In this document: piece after piece, positions 32,535 through 43,685 of the stretch
Position numbering within the stretch: position 1 is the first letter of the stretch
Layout of the letters: each line of letters opens with the position of its first letter
Source: Mesostigma viride
Taxonomy: Eukaryota; Streptophyta; Mesostigmatophyceae; Mesostigmatales; Mesostigmataceae
Length of the DNA stretch: 64,000 nt
Reading direction: 5' to 3'
Assembly: GCA_009746045.1 (NCBI GenBank)
Contig: RPFO01000022.1
Location: forward strand, 2,954,943-3,018,942
Made by a program: the position numbers and the translations under genes
Notes under the pieces: generated by a model
The model's database searches: none
What the model was told of the DNA's origin: nothing
The model's input: the letters and a program-made list of their open reading frames with translations, nothing else

Positions 32535-33552
32535 AGAGCAAATGAAGGTACACGGCCATTGAGAAACCAGGGTACAGGAGACTTACAGTCGTCCTGAGTG
32601 CTGGCTTGTTTGTTGGGGCGCCCCGTGAGGCTCCCTTCCTGGGCTTGTTGCAGCGTCCCCCTGCAGGTAACGGGTGGCGGGGCTCCCAGCAACCTGGGCA
32701 CACATCCACATCAGATCCAAGTTCGGGTTTGCCCTTCCAGCAATCATCCCTCTCATGCCCCTTGCATGAGCACCTGGTGCAGTACAGGGTGGAGTCATGA
32801 GGCTTACCTTTCTGACTAGGCCCCTGGGAGGGCCCTGCCTTACTGCCTGGGTTCCCCTTTCCCCCCTTGTCTGATTTCCCCTGCTGCTTGGATGACCCCC
32901 TGCCTTCTTACCTTGCTGGGGACCCTTGAACACCGCCTTGACCTGAGCTACCACCTCCTTGATGAGCTTCTTCCTGCTAGGACCTGCACCGTCCTGACCA
33001 CCCCCCCTTGGACCTTGTTAACCTTGGGTTCCTTGACAGTTGAGAAGGGTTCTAGGCTCTGCTGAATGAACAACATGGCCCCCCTAAAATCATCCCACTT
33101 GTCTTTAAGGCCAGCCAGCAGAACTGCATTGGTGTTCTTGTCCAGCTCAGCTTTGGTGAGCCACTGATGGATCAGGTACTTAGAGTTGAGTTTCTTCAAC
33201 TCCTCGTCCCTGTCTATGTACAGGACAACTGTTTGTTGTCACGTACGTAGTCAGACTTGTTGACTTTGTACGAAGCCAACCAGTTGAACCCCTTGAGAGC
33301 CTGCAGGTGTTCCCCCTTGGTCAACAGCCCTTTTAGGTCTGCTATGAATTCTGTGAAGATTTGCACCTCCTCTGCCCCAGGTGTGCTGGCCCTCCTCTCA
33401 TACATCTGAACCATTTGTTTTATGCTAGGTGCAGATTGGTGGATCGTGTTAGACACCCTGAGAGCAGGAAACCAATCACGGATGTTATCATGGGACCAGA
33501 ATGTTCTATCTTGAAAAGAAACTCAAGTGCATCCTCCTGCACAATCCCTCAG
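32535..33552 (-). pseudogene. copia-like gag, C-terminal part with CCHC knuckle
   Basis: Minus strand. The capsid-like region has VSNTIHQSAPSIKQMVQMYE, IFTEFIADLKGLLTKGEH, FNWLASYKVNKSDYVRDN, then after a shift near 33220 LKKLNSKYLIHQWLTKAEL and KWDDFRGAMLFIQQSLEP. A basic Gly/Lys-rich linker leads to the zinc knuckle CTRCSCKGHERDDC (about 32792-32751), a C-x2-C-x4-H-x4-C motif that binds RNA, followed by further Cys pairs (VDVCPGC). At least three frame changes occur. The same capsid residues appear in decayed form at 52670-53130. Confidence 0.8.
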
Positions 33553-33687
33553 CTAGACCTGGGAAGGTAATCCTATCTTCCCTACGGGATGCATCAAACC
33601 TGGGTCGCTGTGGTACAGCGACAGTCGCTTGTGGTTGAGGTTGCTGCTGCTGCTGCTGCTGCTGCGGTTGCTGTTGCTGATGCTGCC

Positions 33688-33718
<31 letters not shown>

Positions 33719-34119
33719 ATGCTGTGGCTGCTGCTGCTGCTGGGTTGCGCTCCAGCGTTGCTGCCGCCCGCCATACCCCCGGTGCTTGCTGGTGCCCCTC
33801 CCCCTGGTGCTCCCCCGTCCTTCCCCTCGTCACCATCCTCCTCTGGATGCGACCGCTGGGGCGTAGACGATGGTCCACACCCCTCCTGCCACTTTCCTTG
33901 GCGGACCCGCTTGGCGGCCTTCAGCAGTTGCTCTACTGCCTCTGCTGCCCGCGCCCGCTTGGTCGGGTTAGCCTCCGCTGCGTCCAGCTCCTGGTGGAGT
34001 AGTGCAGCGATGCGGTCCAGCTCCATGTCCGTGTCGGTCTGCACAGTGTGTTTGGGTGTGGGGGGTGGGGGGTGGGGTGTGTCTGCACCAGCGCGGACAC
34101 GCTCACGCGCGTTTAACAA
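33553..34119 (-). pseudogene. copia-like gag, poly-Q middle part
   Basis: Minus strand. Reads RERVRAGADTPHPPPPTPK, MELDRIAALLHQELDAAEAN and ARAAEAVEQLLKAAKRVRQ, then a Gly/Ala-rich stretch and an interrupted CAG tract (33640-33745; glutamine in the frame that continues downstream to FDASRREDRITFPG). It overlaps the end of the coiled-coil ORF by a 1-nt shift at about 34115. Confidence 0.7.
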
Positions 34120-35377
34120 GGCCGTTCCTCGCTGGGCCCTTGCTGGCTGTGGGTACGCATGAAGTCCAATACAGCGTCCTCAGGCAGCGGCTCATGTGGC
34201 GCCAGACCACGCTCAAACCGGATTGCGTCTCCGAATTCTCCCTGCAGAGCCCAGGTCCTGGCCGCCTCCTGATACCTGCGCAGAGCCCGCTCCTCCTTGC
34301 GCATGCGCCTGTCTAGGGCACGTGCATTACGCCGGCTCTTCCTCGCCAGCCTGGCCTCCTGCTCCCGCCTCGCCGGGCCCACCATCGTCGCCAGTGTCGC
34401 CTCCGACCTCTTCATGGCTGCGTCCAGCCGCGCCTGGTGACGCCGGGTCTTCTCCGCGGCGTCGTGCGCCTTCGCACGAAGTCGCTTCATCTCCCGATGC
34501 TGCGCCTCCCTGGCTGCGCGCTCCCTAGCCAAACTGTTCTCCGCCATGGACCGCACCATTGCCCTCTTGGCCTTCCGCTGGCAATGCCTGGCGTACTCTA
34601 TCTTGGCCAGACGCTCTGCCTCCACCATGGCCGGGTCCATCAAAACCAGCTCCTCTCCCCGCGCTCCTGGCTGCATCTCCACCGACGAGTCGGTCTCCTG
34701 CAGCACATCTCCAGCCATTCGCCTAAAGGAGCGCGCTGTGCGCCTGTGCGCAAAGGTGTAAAGCTCGTTCTTCTTGCGGAGAACGTATGGGGGCGCCTCT
34801 CGCGCACCTGTCGGCCCCGCGCGCAGACCCGCCCTCGCCACTCGATCCCGCTCCAGCTGCCGCTCCGCGAGCTCCCGGGCTATTCTGTCAATCTCCGTCT
34901 CCGCCCGCAGCTGAGCCTCGCGCTGAGCCTCCAGCTCGCGCTGCTGCTCCAGCTCCTTGCGAAGCTGGGCCTCCTGCCGAATGCGCTCTGCCTCTCGGCG
35001 GAGCAGCTCCTCGCGTTTCTCCTTGTCCTCCGGCAACTCGAGATCCACGAGGTCCTCGTCCTCGTCGTAGCCATCTGACGGGATGTCCCCCAATACCGGC
35101 ACCACCCTCCCCGGCCCCGTGACCAGCTCGGGGCCGTGGGCTGCCCTTCCGCCGGTGGTGCGTTGGGACGCCATACATTGTATAGCGGCGGCCGCGCCGC
35201 CAACTGATCCAGGAACCGCGGGTCCTCGTCCGAAGACGAGCGACCACTGCCGGCATCGCTGCCAGCGTGATCGTCCCGACCCTGCCGGCCCCGCACTGCC
35301 GCCCGGTAGTCCAAATCTTCGGACGATGGGGACAGGCTTGACTCCGAAGAGCAATCGGTATTGGAAACGTTCGACAT
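34113..35377 (-). pseudogene. copia-like gag, N-terminal acidic and coiled-coil part
   Basis: ATG 35377 opens MSNVSNTDCSSESSLSPSS and EDLDYRAAVRGRQG. A shift near 35140 leads to VPVLGDIPSDGYDEDEDLVD, then about 300 residues of charged helix (EDKEKREELLRREAERIR, ELEQQRELEAQREAQ, ARELAERQLERDRVARAG, ARHCQRKAKRAMVRSMAEN and ERALRRYQEAARTWALQG). Such a long N-terminal coiled coil is not typical of copia gag. It may drive particle assembly (inference). The decayed copy at 49878-51000 preserves the same blocks. Confidence 0.75.
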
Positions 35378-35398
35378 CTTTTAAAAATGAGAGAGTAG

Positions 35399-35423
35399 TA
35401 TAAAAACTGTGAGAGTTTTTATA
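35399..35423 (-). promoter_or_regulatory. hairpin at the copia-like primer-binding position
   Basis: TATAAAAACT, a 5-nt GTGAG loop and AGTTTTTATA form a perfect 10-bp stem. It begins 7 nt inside the 5' LTR (35430-35950, minus strand). No tRNA-like primer-binding site is recognisable in this place. Confidence 0.6.
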
Positions 35424-35429
35424 AATGCA

Positions 35430-35950
35430 AGTTATGGCACTCGTGCAATGGATGCGAACGTGTGTTGGATTATGCAATGGCTGGCATAATATCAACCCAT
35501 GCAAGCTTGCCAAGCTGGATTGCATGGGCACGTAGGTTAGGGTAACCTAGCTATCCTGCACTAGTGCTAACCAATGAGGTGCTGGCTCCGTCCAGCTAGA
35601 TCTACTCCAGCTAGGACTGATACGATGCCCGCAGGCAACGACTGCCTAACAGCACTACGTGGACGATCCTGGACCTCCCCTAGGACCTCCGTACAGGACT
35701 AGCACTGCAACCACCTTGTGGTCTGCATCACAGCTCATAAACCCTACCACGTGAATACCCACGTGCGTGTGCACTACATATCTCAGTGCTAATATCTAGC
35801 ACCCACGTGCCCATCATGGCACGTGCGGATCTAAATCCTAGTAGAGATATGTCCAGTGTACTACACTACCGTCCCTGTCCGTATCCCACTTGGGAGACGG
35901 GGACAACGCCACGTGTACTGATAGTCTAGGCCTGAAGCCCTAGAATAACT
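35430..35950 (-). repeat. copia-like 5' LTR (right copy)
   Basis: 521 bp; the promoter-bearing LTR for minus-strand transcription. Termini AGTTAT/ATAACT. Followed by the TAGGT duplication at 35951-35955. Confidence 0.95.
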
Positions 35951-35977
35951 TAGGTGTGTCTGGGCAGGGACGTAACA
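35951..35977 (+). repeat. gypsy-1 3' LTR, terminal part
   Basis: Contains the second TAGGT duplication and the LTR end GTGTCTGGGCAGGGACGTAACA, completing the LTR begun at 27635. It is followed by CTGGG (35978-35982), the target duplication of gypsy-1. Confidence 0.95.
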
Positions 35978-35982
35978 CTGGG

Positions 35983-38900
35983 CTGGCCTACTTCTGGCGC
36001 CCCCCGTTCCTTTGCTGTTTTTAAACATGGTGAATGGTGACTGCAGATTGCTTCCTTGGGAGACATGCAGGATTTTGGCGCATACGGAACTGGCCATTTG
36101 TGTGTGTGTGAATCTCAGTGTTTTGTACCATATCTATAGCTCTACAGAGCAACCGTGTAGTGCTCAGTAAGGCAACTAGCCTAACGAGGACCGGGAAGCT
36201 GGCCACATGCAATGGCCTAAGTCCTACTTCTCTTCCTTGTGCGAGCAATAATTTTACAATAAAAGTGTAATATTTCGTATATATATTCATGGATAATGAT
36301 GCTCTCGGAGGTGAGAGCTGCATGCAACATAAGGAGAGCCCCGAAAAGTTGAGCCCCACAGAAAATTATGTGACACGGGCATGCATGCAAAGATCAAGTC
36401 AACAAAAGGTACAAAACTACAATGACACATGTGCAGCAACAGCTGTCACGGATGTGAGCTATGTCGTCCGCACACTAAAGAGTTGGGTAGAACTGGCAGT
36501 CGGAAACTGTCAGTAGGTTAGTCGCAAGCTCCATGCTTGCGCTTGCGTGGGCTACGCCGGAGAACTGACGGGCACAATGCCGAGCCCTGGTGAGCGCGCG
36601 CCCAGATGCGCGACCGGCCAGGAGGACGTACAGTGTGTGCATGCCAAGCACACCGGTCAACTTGGGAGGTCTGCCCTACAGCGGACAACCGCGCGATGGG
36701 GCCCGGGATTGGCCAGTGGCAATGGAAGGGCGGGATGCCACACGGGCGGCTGAGCCTGGGCGCAGCTTGCCATTTCTGACACGCGTGATAATTCCCCATC
36801 TTCTCGGTGCGGAAGGTGCCGATGACGCCTGCATGCGGTGACACCGCTAAGTAAGTACTTGCGTGTCATGCGCATGGGCATGCTACCGAGGCACACCAGA
36901 CAGGCAGGAATTCATTTACACAACGGTACGAGCCGCGCCAAAGTCCGACCTCGTAAGCGGTACCCGAAAAGTGGCGCCAAATGCAAATTTTGGTGTGCGC
37001 GTGCACGACGGTGACCGAATTCCGGGCGACAGGCATGGCGGTCTGGCAGGCGATGTTGAGCGCGTAAAAAAGCATTATCATGGCTGAAATTTAAAGCTCA
37101 TACTCCTAAGGAGTTATTTGGTCCACCAGTTTTTTTTTCGGCAGAAAATTTGCGGAATCGAACAGCATATTGCGTCATTCACAGGTGGGTGCCTGTTTGG
37201 TCGCAGATTTTCTCTCGACCCCACCTGACTGCAGCAAAAAAATTTCCCGATGAAGTGCGCCCTAAGATCGAGTTTATGATCATAAACGACGCATTTTTTA
37301 ATTCTAAAGACTTTGACCGAACGACTTTTTTCAGTACCGCTGCAATTTTTTTTTCCCGAGCTACCGCATATTTCCGACCAATTTCAAGGCTGCGTCAGGC
37401 TTGGCAAACCGATAATCCATATATATTCGCGTTTGCCCCAAACGTCATGTCGAATGCAGGATTTCTTGGCACTAACGACGCCCACGGCGTCGGGGTTGTT
37501 ATTAACCTCCCGACATGCACAACCTGCATGCCAGCAGGTGCATGCCGCAACGAATTTCTGCTGCGGGGTGTGCGAAACAGACCTCAAATGCAAGAGAGTC
37601 ATGGTTGTCGGCTAGCGGTACGTTCTCATATTCATATCTAGGTGCCAATTTACTCCTTGACGAAGCCCTTTCCTTTCGTGGCTGAATGTTGTAACAGTTC
37701 CCCGTCTCCGGAGTCCCTTTGTGTCATCGTACTCCTATTTTACGGGAAGTGCGCCATTCAGCGAGCGACGGTTTGATGGCGAGCTGTTTCCTCACACGAG
37801 CGATGTGCAGCCTAGTTTAGAGACTAGGGATATCAAGAAGCAATTCTTCACACGGATGTTAGGGAGAGGCCGTGCTGGGTTGCGTGCAAGCTATTGCCGG
37901 CTGGCTGGCCATTGCCGCCGATGACAACATTGATGTCGACGAAGTCAAGGCTATGGATAACAAAGCTGCTGCTTTGTTATATATGGTTGTGCGTGGTATA
38001 CAAAATATGGGCAGTTTTCTTGCATGGCATGGCTAACCCTTAAGGGGCAAAGAAATGAAAGAATGTTGATGGCAACCCCAGAGTTATGGGTGGCCTCCTT
38101 TAACGGTTGACGGCAGCGCGTGCTTTGATGAGTCCATCCAACCCATTGCATACGTGCACGCCATTCCTCTTACGCATCAACAAAGCATCTACCCTGACGC
38201 ATGTGTAGGACATGCCTGTACATGAAAACTATTCATCATGGTTTGTGGAGCGGGTGTGATGCCATGAGAGCAGGGAGAGAGTCGATAGCTGGGCTAGGTC
38301 TGCTACCTGTGCTGCGGCCACATGGCGGCCTAGTGCACATGATGCCTTCCATGCCAGCACCCAAGCTGCCTTCATCACCCACGGTGACACCATGACTGAT
38401 GAGCCGAGGGCGTCATCATGGACGCCAACGTTCATGCAGTTCAGGCTGTGCGTGCTGGCGAAGGGCACGGGTAAATGAGCCAGTTACTACGCACGCTGCC
38501 ACCAACGCCAATGAAGAAACCCAAAACCTGCCCTTCAGATACTAAGGTATGTGCAACTTGGTTTCTCATTTCTTGTGGCCTACCACTGCAACTCCTGATT
38601 TTCCTACTATGATGCATGTTGGCAGAATTTGGCGACGTTATGGCAGAGGGCATGGCCATATACATCCACAATGCCAGCGGTGCAAGGGTTCGATTGCCAA
38701 GAGAACCACACACACATGCACATGCTCAACGCCTCTTACTCCAAGGCCACTGCCACTCACCCAGAAAGACAGGCACACATACGAACCGTTGCTGAGATGC
38801 AAGCCAGACTTCGGGTCCTTACGGCAATGAGAGATGGGATGAGGCACGACCTAGTTTGACAGTTTAGCTGAGGAAGTGCAGTACTTGGGAGACAGTCAAG

Positions 38901-39794
38901 GATGGCTGGGAGAAGCATGGCACAAGCTACAAGGATGACTGACAGTTGGCAAGCGCAAGGGCAAGGGCAAGGGCAAGAGCAAGACCACAACGAGAAAGGG
39001 ATATGGAGAGTTGGCCTCATGCAGCATGCGTTAATGTGGACTGTGGTACGCCTGTGGCCAGGGAGCTGACTGATATTGTGCAGTGGTCACTTCATGCTAG
39101 GTATGATAGTGGCCAAGTTTATTTAGTTGCTTAGGGCAAACCTTGAGGCAGCAACGGGGGGATTTGTCAGTGGCTACGTACTTCATCAATGCCACCATGC
39201 TGGCTGAGGAGTTGGACGTCCAACATGGAAGCTGCGTGGCCAGCAAGGCAGGCCCAGGCTGAGAGTCTAGGCAGGAGCATGAGGTATGCAAGTTGAGGAA
39301 TGGGGGATGAGGTGTGACAAGGTCAGGCAGGCCTTGTCAAGGGATATACCACTACTTACACTTAACGACGCCACAACAAAGGTGCGCAAACGTATCGTCG
39401 CCATTCCGCCTGCCGAGTGACTTTCAACCCTCACGGCTGGTACGTGATGATTGCTGCATATCCAGGTTGGGTTTAGGTCTACTTTGCATGCTGTGGGTAT
39501 AGAATAGACCTTCTAGCCCCTGTGACAGCTGCGAGTGGTATTTTTAGCAAGCCCCTCAATAGGAATCGCCTCAGCGTGGCCACTTGGGCATATAGCCAGC
39601 TGGGTCCAGCCAATGTTTAGATGAACAAAATTTTATTTGTATGTCACAAAAGTCGTAAATATTACATAATGGATGAAAGGATTTTATAGTTAGCAAGCCA
39701 TATAAATGGGAGTTAACCATATTTCACTTAGGAGGTTTGCTCAATCAGTGAGCGTCTTAGAAGCGAAACTGACATGTATTGCATGTATTACTCA
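35983..39794. other. gene-poor region, no gene recognised
   Basis: Open frames up to about 160 codons exist (for example 37150-37641, plus strand) but none has a recognisable motif. Low-complexity notes: GCATGCATGC-type alternating tracts are frequent, and a GGGCAA hexamer repeat lies at 38949-38985. No splice pattern was convincing enough to call an exon. Confidence 0.45.
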
Positions 39795-40560
39795 ACCAAA
39801 TGACAACTGATTGACCTGGATTTTTGTGCATTGTCTAAACTAGCGATTTTAAGCCTGCCTGCAAAGTTCCAGCCTCAACTGAGCACGCCTTCTATGAAAA
39901 CTGCAATGAGTTGTGGTGAGAATGGCGAAAATCACGCAATTTTGGTAACATTTGCTGACAAACTGCCATCAAATGATACCTGGTTGACCTGGAGTTTTGT
40001 GCATTGGCTAAACTAGCGATTTTAAGTCTGCCTGCAAAGTTCCAGTCTCAATGGTTCACACCTTCTATGAAAACTGCAATGAACTGTGGCATAAAAGGCG
40101 AAAATCGCGCACTTTTGGTAACATTTGCTGACAAACTGCCATCAAATGACACCTGGTTGACCTGGATTTTTGTGCATTGGCTAAACTAGCAATTTCAAGT
40201 CTGCCTGCAAATTTCCAGCCTCAATTGTTCACACCTTGTATGGAAACTGCAATGAATGGTGGTGAAAAAGGTGAAAAACGTGCGTTTTTGCTAGCATTTG
40301 TCAGCAAAATGTCACCAAACGAAGTGTTAAGGACCTGAATTTTTTCACAATGTCTAAAATAATGATGTTAAGCATGCATGCAGAGATCCAGCCTCAGCTG
40401 GGCACAACTTGTATGGAAACTGCAACATTATGTGGTGAAAAACGTGAAAAACGCGCGTTTTTGCTAGCATTTGGTGGCAGTTTATCACTAAACGGGGTCA
40501 GATGACCATGGGACCTGGTGCACAGTTGGTAGTCATGAGCATCAGTCTCCTTGCAAGCAG
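39795..40560 (+). repeat. 173-bp tandem repeat, about 4.3 units
   Basis: The landmark CTAAAC/CTAAAAT occurs at 39835, 40008, 40181 and 40354, exactly 173 bp apart. Units share CTGCCTGCAAAGTTCCAGCC, GAAAACTGCAATGA and ACCTGGTTGACCTGGA blocks. Divergence increases rightward and similarity fades past 40527. Confidence 0.92.
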
Positions 40561-40856
40561 CCAGGCCAGGAGCTCTTCATTTGCATGTTATACGGGCTAT
40601 GTATATTATAAAACCTGAAATTTTGCTAAAAATAGATGTGCCAAAAATAGACCAACCGAGGTCAGAAAAATCTGGAAAGTTCAATTCCTTCTATTGGTGT
40701 CCCAAACATGCTGCCTGCACATATCTAGCATGTTTGGACTTAATCTGCTCCATGTAGGGCTTATAAGGTAGGTTTTTGGCACTTTCATACCGTTGTGTAT
40801 GCTACGGAGTACTTTGCTCAATCTCATCAGAACAATAATTACACGAAAGTTACAAA

Positions 40857-41243
40857 TATCAAGGAGACAACCAGCGCAGGCCAGAAATCGGGAGAGTCCG
40901 GACCATGGTAGCTCGAGCCTGCCGTTATCTTACAAGTCCGCGTGTTTGAGTCGTTCAGGAGGAGGAAGATCAGTGAATGGTGATGGAAAGGTGTATCCTT
41001 GTGCATTGAAATTATGGCTGGCTTACGTGTAGAGCGACTAGATGACCTAGACGGTGGGGCCGGAAACAGCATGCTTGATCAGGGCGTGTGTTTCGAGCCT
41101 AACTGGCCGGGAGTGTCTAGTGGTGAGCACCATTGCTGCGATCGCTCTCCCACCATTTACGAGGAAATACCCGCAAATGGAAAACCACTGAAAAGGGCTA
41201 GCTAGTCAGTCATCACGTTAGCCATGCCATGATTCCAAACGTC
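40857..41243 (+). repeat. dispersed ~390-bp repeat, copy 2
   Basis: Near-identical to 1686-2078, differing mainly around 40965-40995. Both copies end at GATTCCAAACGTC, after which the sequences diverge completely. Confidence 0.75.
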
Positions 41244-42035
41244 CAAGAACTGCACACGGTGCAAAGGCCAAAAGCCGGAGGACAGCACTTTCAAATGTGC
41301 GGCGGGAACCAAAAGCCCGCGGATGCCAGAAAACATCGTGTTGCTGCAGCGACGCGACCATGTGGACAACGAATCCAGTGCCAAGCTCGGAACGGCCGCA
41401 AAGGAGATCTGGCATCACAGGGTTCAGATGTGCGGAGATACTATGCGATCCAGCCGGTCCACGACCTGTTTGTAGAGCTTGTGCCAAGGGGCAGCACCGA
41501 ACTGAGATGTGGGTGACGTTGCAAAATATCGTCTACATCATGCCCCAACCATATAGTCACTGGTTGTCTCCTTGATATAGTCACTAGAGGGGGATATAAT
41601 CCTCATCTGAGCTGTCCTCTACTGTAATGGCAGACGAGGCGGTAGTGTAGCGGCTATCCTAGCTCACAGCCCACAGGCAATAACCTCCACCTGAGGACTT
41701 CTACCCTGCATGCTACCAAAGGGCCGCGGGGCCTGTTGGGGAGAAAACAGGAGCATGCCCCACAGGAAGGTGCTTATCGTAGACGGCAGCCCATTTCTCC
41801 TTGTCTAGATCATGCGGGAGCAGAGTACAGATTATCCCAGATCGAAGCCCTGCATCCTCAAGCAATTGTGTCACATAGGTCTGCAGGGCGCGCCGCGTCG
41901 GTGCGGGGCGCGCGCAAGTTTGCCAGTGGTCGGGTTGCGACGCCGCCGGGGACAAAGGAACCCTGCCTTAGTCCTGAGGAGGTGTCTACCTGCATGGTTG
42001 GCCAGACTCCTAAGCCCGCCCGCAGGGCCCACATC
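41244..42035. other. no gene recognised; weak coding hints
   Basis: Plus strand 41246-41300 reads NCTRCKGQKPEDSTFKC, and the minus strand near 41720-41890 has RALQTYVTQLLEDAGL. Both could be relics of transposon genes. Neither is supported by flanking motifs. Confidence 0.3.
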
Positions 42036-42320
42036 TGTATTCTGATCAGGCACTCCGCAAAGGTGAAAAACATTTGCGTTCAGTGCCGGGCCGCGGAAAA
42101 CGCGGAAAAACGCGATCTGCAAATGAATCCGACCGGCGCCGAATCGAACTGGGGACCTCTCGCACCAACTTTCGCTGACTATAGGACGGACGTCTCCGGT
42201 TACCATGGCATCGCCAACTTACACCTACAGTCATCCGCAAAAGTTCTCCTGTCTGGGGAGTGATGCAAGCCTTTCGGATTTGGTACTAGCTAGATAAATC
42301 ACTCGAGATCTGTGTGTAGG
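42036..42320 (-). repeat. tRNA-like dispersed repeat, left (inverted) copy
   Basis: Reverse complement of 43409-43685 at high similarity. In sense orientation it contains TATAGTCAGCGAAAGTTGGT and CCCCAGTTCGATTCGG, resembling a tRNA A box region and a B box/T loop, as in SINEs. It could equally be one long terminal inverted repeat of a 1.65-kb element. Confidence 0.65.
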
Positions 42321-43408
42321 ATCTGTATATTCACTATGCATTCACCAGGCCTAGCTGTGCGGGCAACTGATCGTGGCCGGCAAAGAGGAGACGGCGGTGT
42401 CGCCGCTCACTGAGTGCGTTCAATGCGGCGGCCGGGGGTGTCATACTGCGAGCAGCCCGCGCGGCGCACCTGCCGCAGCACGATGAGCATACTTTCGCCA
42501 ACGACCAGGATGCGGAGGAGGACTGGGAAGTTCAGGAGCCGAGGCGTCTCCATGGCGACGCGGTTGGTGGAGGTAAAAAGGCTCCCTCGTCGCCACGTGT
42601 GTTCCCTCATGCAGGAAAAGTTCAACGCCGGCGCATCAGGGGGCGGAGTTTGCCACGTCAGAACAGGCGCATAGTGATACCTACCTGGCTACTGAGCTTG
42701 GTTCAACCTGCAACGGATCATAACAGGCAATGTCACAGGCGCCCATAGAATTTGTTATTATGGACAACGTAGCTGCATGGCATCTTCCATGCATGGGAAC
42801 ACGCTGAATTAACATGCCGGTGTGATGAGACTTACCCATGATACCAGTGTGATGCCGTGACCGGCATGGTGCAGTAAGTCTGATGAAGTATCGAGGTCAG
42901 TATTTGAATACTCGCAGCGGGCAGATCAGTCTGGTATACGCGCACGCATCAGGGCGAGCCGGATTATCAGCGAATTCTGGTGGGGGCCGGCACTGATCCG
43001 GCCGAGGAGCTCTGGGGCAGCTAGCTCGCACAGGAGCTAGTATACGTACACATTCGAGAGTCCATAATATCAAGGCGGAAGCGCTCGGAGTGGCGCGCCT
43101 TCACGTTGGTCCCAGCCAACGAGCCGCCAGACCACTGAGACGAAGGAGCGACTGAGTCTTCCAATTCGCAGCTATAGGATCGAGAAGTTGACTCCTACAC
43201 ACTACTGAGCTATACAGAGGATCGAGCTAGGAACAAGAGCTTGTCAGAAGTGGCTGACAGCTGGGATCGGCGCTATGGCGCGGGAGATCCCCAGCCGCCT
43301 GCTAACCGTCGGAACAGTGCTGGGGCTTGAGGTCTTTGCGCGCAGTCAGATCATGAGCTAGCATCAAATATGCGACGACACGCGCAGCTACTGATAGTGT
43401 GTAGTACT
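42321..43408. other. spacer between inverted tRNA-like repeats
   Basis: About 1.1 kb. A plus-strand frame at 42414-42674 (86 codons, Arg-rich) has no recognisable motif. No transposase signature was seen. Confidence 0.4.
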
Positions 43409-43685
43409 CCTACACACACAGATCTCGAATGATTTATCTAGTACCAAATCCGACAGGCTTGCATCACTCCCCGGAAAGGAGAACTTTTGCGGATGACTGT
43501 AGGTGTCAGTAACTTGGCGATGCCTTAGGATCCAGAGACGTCCGGTCCCGTATAGTCAGCAAAAATTGGTGCCGAGAGGTCCCCAGTTCGATTACGGCCT
43601 GGATTCATTTGCAGATCGCATTTTCCGCGGACCGGCACTGAACGCAAATGGTTTCCACCTTTGCGGCGTGCCAAATCAGAATAGG
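43409..43685 (+). repeat. tRNA-like dispersed repeat, right copy
   Basis: Begins CCTACACACACAGATCTCGA and carries TATAGTCAGCAAAAATTGGT and CCCCAGTTCGATTACGG. It pairs in inverted orientation with 42036-42320. Confidence 0.65.

Larger units (their letters stand above)
28198..35950 (-). mobile_element. complete copia-like LTR retrotransposon, minus strand
   Basis: 7753 bp, bounded by 521-bp LTRs and a TAGGT target duplication (28193-28197 and 35951-35955). The termini are the inverted hexamers AGTTAT/ATAACT rather than TG/CA. Gene order on the minus strand: coiled-coil/poly-Q gag with CCHC knuckle, integrase, retropepsin, RT, RNase H. The LTRs differ by one base to my reading, so insertion is recent and later than gypsy-1. 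A decayed relative occupies 45509-53130 in the opposite orientation. Confidence 0.95.
10276..35977 (+). mobile_element. gypsy-1: Ty3/gypsy chromovirus with nested insertions
   Basis: Complete LTR retrotransposon flanked by a 5-bp target duplication, CTGGG at 10271-10275 and 35978-35982. LTRs begin TGTTACGTCCCTGCCC and end with the perfect inverse GGGCAGGGACGTAACA. Order: 5' LTR, leader with a hybrid-binding-domain-like ORF, gag, protease, RT, RNase H, integrase, chromodomain, ORF A, ORF B, polypurine tract, 3' LTR. A LINE sits in gag and a copia-like element sits in the 3' LTR. Without these two insertions the element would be about 11.7 kb. The LTRs differ by one base over about 563 comparable positions, implying a recent insertion, yet the genes carry many frameshifts. 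Confidence 0.95.

Noticed and set aside
34437-35078. 213-codon plus-strand frame opposite the copia-like gag
   Set aside because: Antisense shadow of the coiled-coil gag, Leu/Ala/Pro-rich with no independent motif.
37150-37641. 163-codon plus-strand open frame as a gene
   Set aside because: No recognisable motif, A/T-rich composition and no transcript signals.
41246-41520. Cys-rich frame (NCTRCKGQKPEDSTFKC) as a zinc-finger exon
   Set aside because: The frame is interrupted and the second Cys pair is in another frame. Evidence is too thin.
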